Origin: an uncultured Bacteroidales bacterium | GTDB taxonomy: Bacteria; Bacteroidota; Bacteroidia; Bacteroidales; Paludibacteraceae | Assembly: GCA_903873355.1 (NCBI GenBank) | Contig: CAIQOG010000638.1 | Coordinates: 1 to 6,411, forward strand | DNA length: 6,411 nt | Direction of reading: 5' to 3' | In this document: piece after piece, positions 1 to 4,079 of the stretch | Layout of the letters: every line of letters begins with the position of its first letter | Position numbering within the stretch: the first letter of the stretch is position 1 | Position numbers and translations under genes: made by a program | The notes under the pieces: model-generated | Database searches by the model: none | The model's input: only the letters and a program-made list of their open reading frames with translations | Told to the model about the DNA's origin: nothing

Positions 1-147
1 ATTTATTAATTACAAACATTATTAAGAAAAACCTATAAATTTGTAACCGCTATTAAGCTTGAAAATACTAGCTCGGGCTCAGTCTTGTGTGGGTGGTCAA
101 TTTCATCCGGAGAAGACTGGTCATTTTGACCGGAATATCCAATTTCA
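1..147 (-). mobile_element. Putative end of an IS21-like insertion sequence (partial)
   Basis: Read on the minus strand, the metallophosphoesterase-like sequence stops matching its family at about 147 and is followed by TGAAATTGGATATTCCGG and two copies of a terminal motif: CCGGTCAAAATGACCA (133 down to 118) and CCGGATGAAATTGACCA (110 down to 94), about 24 bp apart. The first copy contains the inverted repeat GGTCA-TTT-TGACC. An outermost TG plus multiple short internal repeats at the tip is the usual design of IS21-family ends, where the transposase binds. The rest of 1-94 has no gene, which fits a non-coding IS tip. The transposase genes would lie beyond the left edge, so neither the family, the other end nor a target duplication can be seen. 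The exact boundary (about 145-150) is inferred from where the host protein loses its family pattern. Confidence 0.5.
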
Positions 148-593
148 GTATGTAATTGATTAAATCGTTGTGTAGAAAATCTATAACTTCCATATTTGAT
201 AACATGAAAATCGCTCATGCTCCTTTCTATCTGATATTCATAAGCCGGACTTATTTTTGACCAAAGTGTCGAAAAAAGAAACGTTACTTCTTCAAGAACT
301 ATAGAAATGTTATTGACTAGAAAAACATTACTTCGTATTTTCTCATTCAATAAACCACTTTTAGTTGCAGAATCAAAACGATAATACTCGTGGTTACCCG
401 GAATCCAATAGGTAACTGCAAAATTATCAGACAGGTAATTGAAAAAGTCATTGTGTTTATCCATTACCGCAAATGGTACGATATCACCTGCCAACAACAA
501 TACATCGCCCACTGCTTGTAATGGGTTCGCTTTCAGGAATACCTTGTTTTCCAGAAATTCCAAATGTAAGTCGGAGGCGTATTGGATTTTCAT
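33..593 (-). CDS. Metallophosphoesterase, C-terminal part lost (IS-truncated)
   Basis: The N-terminal 148 residues belong to the calcineurin-like metallophosphoesterase superfamily, soluble enzymes that hydrolyse phosphomono- or diesters with a two-metal centre. The first metal motif is D8-L-H10 near the start, the second is G36-D37 in VLLLAGDIV, and the third is G66-N67-H68-E69 at 66-69. The remaining metal-binding motifs of the family (an H in a THH-like block and a terminal GHxH) are missing. From about residue 149 the frame runs through the putative IS end and stops at 33-35, giving 186 aa where relatives usually have roughly 250-270. The product is therefore unlikely to be an active enzyme and can be regarded as a pseudogene. 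It lies 84 bp downstream of the HipT-like kinase on the same strand and may be co-transcribed with it. No clear promoter of its own is visible. The ATG at 593 fits the conserved MKIQYASDLH start. The physiological substrate is unknown. Confidence 0.8.
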   Translation of the reverse strand: MKIQYASDLHLEFLENKVFLKANPLQAVGDVLLLAGDIVPFAVMDKHNDFFNYLSDNFAVTYWIPGNHEYYRFDSATKSGLLNEKIRSNVFLVNNISIVLEEVTFLFSTLWSKISPAYEYQIERSMSDFHVIKYGSYRFSTQRFNQLHTEIGYSGQNDQSSPDEIDHPHKTEPELVFSSLIAVTNL

Positions 594-677
594 TTGTACA
601 AAATTGTTGTTTATTGGTTATATGGAATTAAAGGCAGAGCCAAACGAGCTTTCAGGTGAAACTTGACTGTTTTTTTA

Positions 678-1613
678 TTATAATCTATCAAATCTATCGT
701 TTATAAGTTCGATATATTTTTCTTTGAAATCAGGGGTTAGAAAACTCAGTTGAATAAACTCAAGCCATTTGCTCTGGACATTTTCCATTTTAGCAAAGAT
801 ATTGGTTTGTTGTCTGGAATCTAATCTCATGTTATTAAATGCAACTTCAAAGTCATGACGTTTCAACCGTTTCTTTTTTCCATTCAAAGTTAAAGCTAAG
901 TCCTCATCATCTTTGGGATTTACTAAAAAAGTTGATAACAGATCATAAGCAGGCGAAAGAACGGGTCCATTTTGTGAATCGTAAATCAATGAAAAGTTTT
1001 TGAGGTGCATGTCGGCATTTCCTGTTAGAAATGAGAATAACAGTATCTCAGCAAAATTTACTAAATCCAACCCCGGACTAACAGAGTATTTTAAGAGTGC
1101 TTTTGCAACCTGTTCGTAGGAAGAATGGTATTTATGTTCTGTTTGCCGTTCAGTAAGCTGGCACATGTCTTCCATATGTAGCTTGTGATTACTTGCCCTG
1201 TCAATCCGTTTTGTGATATAGGCTAACTGCCCTGTATTTAGACGAATAAGAGAATGAGGCACGACATTTATTTTAGCTATTTCTGCCAAGTGCATTGTCA
1301 AATCTTCCACCTCCGGCATCTGAGGATATTGGTCTGTAGCCGGTTTTAATATGTAGTTGCCCCACAATCCTACGATTGTAAAACGTTTTGGCTCAGTTTT
1401 ACTTTTACCACCTGTAAGGTTTAATGAGAGTTTGGGTTGCACACCAGTTACTGTTATTTGACTTTGAACGATTTTTAGAGCCAAAGAGCTCATTTGATTT
1501 TCATCATAAGGCAGTTCGGGAGGTGTCGGTGTACCAAATATTTTCTTGCTGCATGAAGCGTGAAAATCTACTTCTTTTTCGGGTAATGGCTGATAACAAT
1601 ATAAACAACGCAT
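678..1613 (-). CDS. hipT: HipA-family serine/threonine kinase, short HipT-like toxin
   Basis: This is a HipA-type protein kinase that lacks the N-terminal subdomain of classical HipA (about 440 aa); that domain is encoded by the next gene upstream. Its 311 aa match the length of E. coli HipT, a toxin that phosphorylates tryptophanyl-tRNA synthetase. Visible landmarks are a Gly-rich loop TVTGVQPK (54-61), an ATP-site lysine K90 in YILKP, a hinge-like HMEDMCQL (146-153), the catalytic loop GNADMHLKNF with D201 and N206, and a metal-binding D224 in SPAYDLLS. The loop has T54-V-T56 where E. coli HipT has the autophosphorylated S57-I-S59. The N-terminus carries C3, C6, H18 and C21, spaced like a small zinc-binding knuckle. 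The start at 1613 leaves 18 bp after the HipS-like gene, so co-translation or co-transcription is likely. All key catalytic residues are present, so the kinase is probably active; its target here is unknown. The symbol is assigned by gene architecture, not by a search. Confidence 0.88.
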   Translation of the reverse strand: MRCLYCYQPLPEKEVDFHASCSKKIFGTPTPPELPYDENQMSSLALKIVQSQITVTGVQPKLSLNLTGGKSKTEPKRFTIVGLWGNYILKPATDQYPQMPEVEDLTMHLAEIAKINVVPHSLIRLNTGQLAYITKRIDRASNHKLHMEDMCQLTERQTEHKYHSSYEQVAKALLKYSVSPGLDLVNFAEILLFSFLTGNADMHLKNFSLIYDSQNGPVLSPAYDLLSTFLVNPKDDEDLALTLNGKKKRLKRHDFEVAFNNMRLDSRQQTNIFAKMENVQSKWLEFIQLSFLTPDFKEKYIELINDRFDRL

Positions 1614-1631
1614 AGATAAACAATTGAATTA

Positions 1632-1958
1632 TTATTCTTTAATTTCAATAGGAAATACAGAAACTGCTCCGATACAATCTTTACAGCAAGCCAATAACAA
1701 GCTCATTCTATCGCGAGGGTCAATTTTCCAGTTAGTTTCGGCAATATCTAACAACCAGCCTTCTGGTATCAGACCATCGAAAAAAGGGAATAAAATATGA
1801 CTTACGAATTCATTTTCTTGTAAGGGTAGTGTCAGACTAACTGGAACCGGCGTGTCGTTTTCCAGATACATTTTATCATAGATAAAATGAAATCCATTTT
1901 CGTCCTGAGTTAGCCACCCTGCAGTATTTTCGTTGAATTTTATTTCTGCTTTTTTCAT
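1632..1958 (-). CDS. hipS: HipA N-terminal domain protein, HipS-like antitoxin
   Basis: This 108-aa protein consists of little more than the 'couple_HipA' N-terminal subdomain that in classical HipA is fused to the kinase. Family features are SLTLPLQ (41-47), the block LFPFFDGLIPEGWLL (56-70) and the C-terminal ACCKDCIGAVSVFP (90-103). In E. coli HipBST the equivalent free domain, HipS, is the antitoxin and inserts a tryptophan (W65) near the HipT active site; W68 in PEGWLL occupies what looks like the same position. It starts one base after the hipB-like stop codon (TAG, 1962-1960) and ends 18 bp before the kinase gene, so the three form a tight operon. Inferred role: binds and inhibits the kinase, possibly together with the HipB-like protein. 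C92 and C95 form a CxxC whose role is unknown. The absence of any kinase residues excludes a truncated full-length HipA. Confidence 0.87.
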   Translation of the reverse strand: MKKAEIKFNENTAGWLTQDENGFHFIYDKMYLENDTPVPVSLTLPLQENEFVSHILFPFFDGLIPEGWLLDIAETNWKIDPRDRMSLLLACCKDCIGAVSVFPIEIKE

Positions 1959-1959
1959 T

Positions 1960-2175
1960 CTATTCTATGTTATTAAACTTCGAACTCATTTTTACAGGAC
2001 CAAGCTCGTGACCAAACATATGTAATACTTGATTTACTTTATCCATGCGAAGAGTTGATTTACCTTGCTCCAAATCTCGTAAAAACCGAAGACCCACACC
2101 CGCTTTTTGAGCTAATTCAGGCTGAGTGAGTTTTGCGTAGTTACGCCTGTTTTTTATAAATTCGCTTAATGTCAT
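1960..2175 (-). CDS. hipB: XRE-family DNA-binding protein, HipB-like
   Basis: This 71-aa protein is a single Cro/C1-type (HTH_3) domain: helix-turn-helix at about residues 17-38 (TQPELAQKAGVGLRFLRDLE), followed by KSTLRMDKVNQVLHMFG, a pattern typical of HipB and related antitoxins. It ends with a short polar tail (about 60-71). HipB proteins dimerise, bind palindromic operators upstream of their own operon, and act as co-repressor with the toxin. Four inverted repeats upstream of the gene are the obvious target. It is the first gene of the hip operon, and the HipS-like gene follows after a one-base gap. The ATG at 2175 gives a complete domain; no Shine-Dalgarno sequence is present, which is usual in Bacteroidota. 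The role in direct kinase neutralisation is uncertain, because in HipBST systems that function has moved largely to HipS. Confidence 0.88.
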   Translation of the reverse strand: MTLSEFIKNRRNYAKLTQPELAQKAGVGLRFLRDLEQGKSTLRMDKVNQVLHMFGHELGPVKMSSKFNNIE

Positions 2176-2205
2176 ATTGAGGTATTATTTAATTAAGAAT
2201 TACAT

Positions 2206-2227
2206 TTTATACCCTATCGGGTGCAAA
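2206..2227. promoter_or_regulatory. Hip operator O1 (degenerate inverted repeat)
   Basis: TATACC at 2208-2213, spacer CTATCG, then GGTGCA at 2220-2225. The left half matches the three upstream sites exactly; the right half keeps GGT and differs at two positions, where it overlaps the -7 box. It lies about 30 bp before the hipB start and spans the predicted transcription start. Confidence 0.65.
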
Positions 2228-2231
2228 TATA
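2224..2231 (-). promoter_or_regulatory. Predicted hip operon promoter (-7 box TATATTTG)
   Basis: On the minus strand the sequence reads TATATTTG, an exact match to the Bacteroidota -7 consensus TAnnTTTG. Transcription would begin near 2217-2220 and give a leader of about 42-45 nt before hipB. No good TTTG-type -33 element is seen at the expected distance; a TTTC lies near 2243-2247. The box overlaps the right half of the first Hip operator, so repressor binding there would block initiation. This overlap may also explain why that operator half is degenerate. Confidence 0.6.
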
Positions 2232-2244
2232 GCAATTGTTTTTG

Positions 2245-2270
2245 AAATTATACCACTTCGGGTATAATTT
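2245..2270. promoter_or_regulatory. Hip operator O2 (perfect inverted repeat)
   Basis: AAATTATACC (2245-2254) and GGTATAATTT (2261-2270) form 10-bp perfect arms around the 6-bp spacer ACTTCG. The centre is 41 bp from O1. The TATACC...GGTATA design is comparable with the TATCC-N8-GGATA operators of E. coli HipB, although half-site and spacer differ. Confidence 0.75.
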
Positions 2271-2286
2271 ATTGATTTTATTCACC

Positions 2287-2308
2287 ATTATACCTTATCG
2301 GGTATAAT
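2287..2308. promoter_or_regulatory. Hip operator O3 (perfect inverted repeat)
   Basis: ATTATACC (2287-2294), spacer TTATCG, GGTATAAT (2301-2308): 8-bp perfect arms. The centre lies exactly 40 bp from O2, that is on the same face of the DNA helix if about 10 bp per turn is assumed. Confidence 0.75.
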
Positions 2309-2326
2309 AGCATGGTTGTTTTGAGA

Positions 2327-2348
2327 ATTATATCATTTCGGGTATAAT
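2327..2348. promoter_or_regulatory. Hip operator O4 (near-perfect inverted repeat)
   Basis: ATTATATC (2327-2334), spacer ATTTCG, GGTATAAT (2341-2348), with one mismatch in the left arm. The centre is 40 bp from O3. The flank ATAGCA..TTGTTTT upstream of it also resembles the flank of O2, which suggests that the array grew by duplication of an approximately 80-bp unit. Confidence 0.7.
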
Positions 2349-2450
2349 GATAACTCTATATTGGCATACAATACAAAAGACTGCCAGCAGAGGTTTGTGT
2401 CATATTTGTATTCATATTTTCTTCTGTTATTACATTCAATAAAAAATCAT

Positions 2451-2464
2451 TGTAATCGATTACA
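2451..2464. promoter_or_regulatory. LacI-family operator palindrome
   Basis: TGTAATCGATTACA is a perfect 14-bp palindrome with the central CG and outer TG/CA typical of LacI/GalR-family operators (TGNAANCGNTTNCA type). It lies 78 bp before the start of the LacI-family gene, with its centre about 55 bp upstream of the predicted transcription start, so autoregulation is likely. A direct repeat, ATTACATTC(A/G)AT, at 2429-2440 and 2459-2470 overlaps its right end. Confidence 0.7.
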
Positions 2465-2498
2465 TTCGATTAACTAATACTTTCAATGAAAATTTTTA

Positions 2499-2506
2499 TA
2501 TATTTG
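2499..2506 (+). promoter_or_regulatory. Predicted promoter of the LacI-family gene (-7 box TATATTTG)
   Basis: TATATTTG matches the Bacteroidota -7 consensus exactly, and a TTTC near 2481-2484 sits at the distance expected for the -33 element. Transcription would start near 2510-2513, leaving a leader of under 20 nt. Confidence 0.6.
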
Positions 2507-2528
2507 CACAAAGTTTATATCTATTCCG

Positions 2529-3551
2529 ATGAAAACATATGCTACTCTGAAAGACATTGCCAATGCGTTGAAAATATCAACCGCAACAGTATCTCGGGCA
2601 TTAGCCGATCGTTGGGACGTAAACTCAGAAACAAAAAGATTGGTCATCGAAGAAGCAAAACGTCAGAATTATAAACCAAACCCTATAGCTAAAAGATTAC
2701 AAAACAGACATTCAAGGATCATTGGTCTGGTAGTTCCGGAATTCAAAAGTTTATTTTTCCCAAACGTTATTTCCGGTGTTCAGAAGGTGATTGATGAGGC
2801 TGGCTTTCAACTTCTGATTACTCAATCACAGGAATCTATGGAGATAGAATTGCGTAACCTGAAGTTATTAGAAAACAATATGGTGGAGGGAATTTTAATT
2901 TCCATTAATCGCGAAGGCGAAAATTTAGATTATTATCAGGAACTTATTGACAGTGGAATTCCGCTTGTATTTTTTAATCGGGTATCATCTAATATTGATG
3001 CGCCAAAAGTAATAATTGACGATTACAAATTGGCATTTTTCGCTACTGAGCACCTTATCTACAATGGTTTTAAAAAAATATACCATTTCGAAGGACCTGC
3101 AAATCTATCAGTTTCGAAAGAACGAAAAAGAGGGTTTATCGATGCCATGATAAAACATCATCGCGAAATCTCAGAAAATGTGATAGTTACTGCCGGTGTA
3201 CAAAGTGACAAGGGATACACGGCCATGCATGACTTAATTATTAAAAATGATTTACCCGATGCAATTTTCTGTTTCAACGACCCCAGTGCCATGGGAGCAC
3301 TCAAAGCAATAAAGGAAGCTGGCTTAAAATGCCCTGACGACGTGGCATTGGTAGGTTTTTCGGAGACAGAATTAGCATCATTAATAGATCCACCTCTAAC
3401 CAGTGTTGAACAGCCTACTTTTGAAATGGGTGAAACTGCAGCAAATTTACTTTTAGAACAACTCGACAAGAATCCCAAACCATTTCGAACAGTTCTGCTT
3501 ACTGCTAAAATGAATATCCGTAAATCGTCTATTAAAGAAAAGAAAGATTAA
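2529..3551 (+). CDS. LacI/GalR-family transcriptional regulator
   Basis: This is a full-length (340 aa) one-component regulator that binds DNA as a dimer and responds to a sugar-type ligand. Residues 6-25 (TLKDIANALKISTATVSRAL) are the LacI helix-turn-helix, followed by the hinge helix around 49-59 (KPNPIAKRLQN). Residues 62-330 are the periplasmic-binding-protein-like effector domain, starting RIIGLVVPEF, with KERKRGF at 197-203 and the FNDPSAMGA segment at 249-257. The start at 2529 gives the usual LacI N-terminus directly before the HTH. It is divergent from the hip operon and 528 bp upstream of the pectate lyase on the same strand, so control of pectin or uronate use is plausible. This is inference from position only; the ligand cannot be read from the sequence. 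A LacI-type palindrome lies in front of the gene itself. Confidence 0.92.
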   Translation: MKTYATLKDIANALKISTATVSRALADRWDVNSETKRLVIEEAKRQNYKPNPIAKRLQNRHSRIIGLVVPEFKSLFFPNVISGVQKVIDEAGFQLLITQSQESMEIELRNLKLLENNMVEGILISINREGENLDYYQELIDSGIPLVFFNRVSSNIDAPKVIIDDYKLAFFATEHLIYNGFKKIYHFEGPANLSVSKERKRGFIDAMIKHHREISENVIVTAGVQSDKGYTAMHDLIIKNDLPDAIFCFNDPSAMGALKAIKEAGLKCPDDVALVGFSETELASLIDPPLTSVEQPTFEMGETAANLLLEQLDKNPKPFRTVLLTAKMNIRKSSIKEKKD

Positions 3552-3629
3552 TAATTTTTCTGACAAAGGTTTGTAAATCCACTCTGCCGATTTCAGGCAC
3601 ATTCAGCGTCAACCTTAACCCCTCAATCA

Positions 3630-3650
3630 TCTGCTAAGTGCAGAATTTTT
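3630..3650 (+). terminator. Possible weak terminator after the LacI-family gene
   Basis: TCTGC (3630-3634), loop TAAGT, GCAGA (3640-3644), then a run of five T (3646-3650). The stem is only 5 bp and lies about 80 bp after the stop codon, so this is a tentative call. Confidence 0.35.
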
Positions 3651-3863
3651 CGTTCCCATTGTGTAATTCAATTAGTATTTTCCTTCCTATTTATTTGGTT
3701 ATTAATACTTGACATGCAGTTGTAGTGGAATTTATCTAAAAATATATTCAAGCAGTTATCAAATTGCATATTGTAACTTTTTCGTAGTCCAAAATGGATT
3801 ACTTTAGAATGCCGCAATTGCCTGTATATTATGGAAATGGATTTACTATTTTTATCTTTTTTC

Positions 3864-3871
3864 TATATTTG
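3864..3871 (+). promoter_or_regulatory. Possible upstream promoter (-7 box TATATTTG)
   Basis: An exact match to TAnnTTTG, 209 bp before the lyase start. If used, it would make a leader of about 200 nt. No TTTG-type -33 element is obvious, and AT-rich DNA produces such matches by chance. Confidence 0.3.
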
Positions 3872-4020
3872 TCTCACAGAATTCTGATTTAATTCAATGA
3901 TTACAGCTTGATTTACAGTATGAAAAGCAAGTAACACAGCTAAAATGACATCATTAGGGCTGAATTCAAAAAGTCCACAGATTAAAACATATTTTCTACA
4001 CAACAACTATGAAATTCAAG

Positions 4021-4028
4021 TATTTTTG
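4021..4028 (+). promoter_or_regulatory. Predicted promoter of the first pectate lyase gene
   Basis: TATTTTTG matches TAnnTTTG and is embedded in AGTATTTTTGTA, which recurs at the same distance before the second paralogue (6095-6106). Transcription would start near 4032-4035, about 45 nt before the TTG at 4080. This position makes an initiation at 4041 unlikely. Confidence 0.6.
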
Positions 4029-4079
4029 TACTAATTATTTTTGAAAAATTTTCATAAAACATTACTAAATAAATTACCA

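Larger units (their letters stand above)
3552..4079. other. 528-bp gene-free region between regulator and pectate lyase
   Basis: No convincing gene is found on either strand. What can be seen is a weak terminator-like hairpin near 3630-3650, a TAnnTTTG box at 3864-3871, a small palindrome AATGA-CA-TCATT at 3944-3955, and the lyase promoter at 4021-4028. Short direct repeats occur (AATGGATTAC at 3793-3802 and AATGGATTTAC at 3836-3846). A 29-codon frame at 3945-4034 resembles nothing recognisable. No copy of the LacI-type palindrome is present. Confidence 0.6.

Noticed and set aside
650..661. The palindrome TTTCA-GG-TGAAA after the kinase gene as a terminator.
   Set aside because: The arms are short and AT-rich, with only a two-base gap and no T-run on the strand that would need it.
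2206..2348. The regularly spaced repeats could be taken for a small CRISPR array.
   Set aside because: The repeats are 18-26 bp palindromes with gaps of roughly 14-22 bp, they sit right at a promoter, and the gaps resemble each other. This is an operator array.
3158..3478. A 106-codon minus-strand frame inside the LacI-family gene, and similar frames opposite or within the hip genes, phosphoesterase and lyase.
   Set aside because: They lie entirely within well-supported genes in other frames and show no family features.
3945..4034. A 29-codon open frame before the pectate lyase.
   Set aside because: It has no recognisable sequence pattern, no fitting promoter spacing, and its end overlaps the lyase promoter box.
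4041..4079. A 13-residue N-terminal extension of the lyase from TTG 4041.
   Set aside because: The paralogue has no counterpart, and the predicted transcript would start only a few bases upstream.
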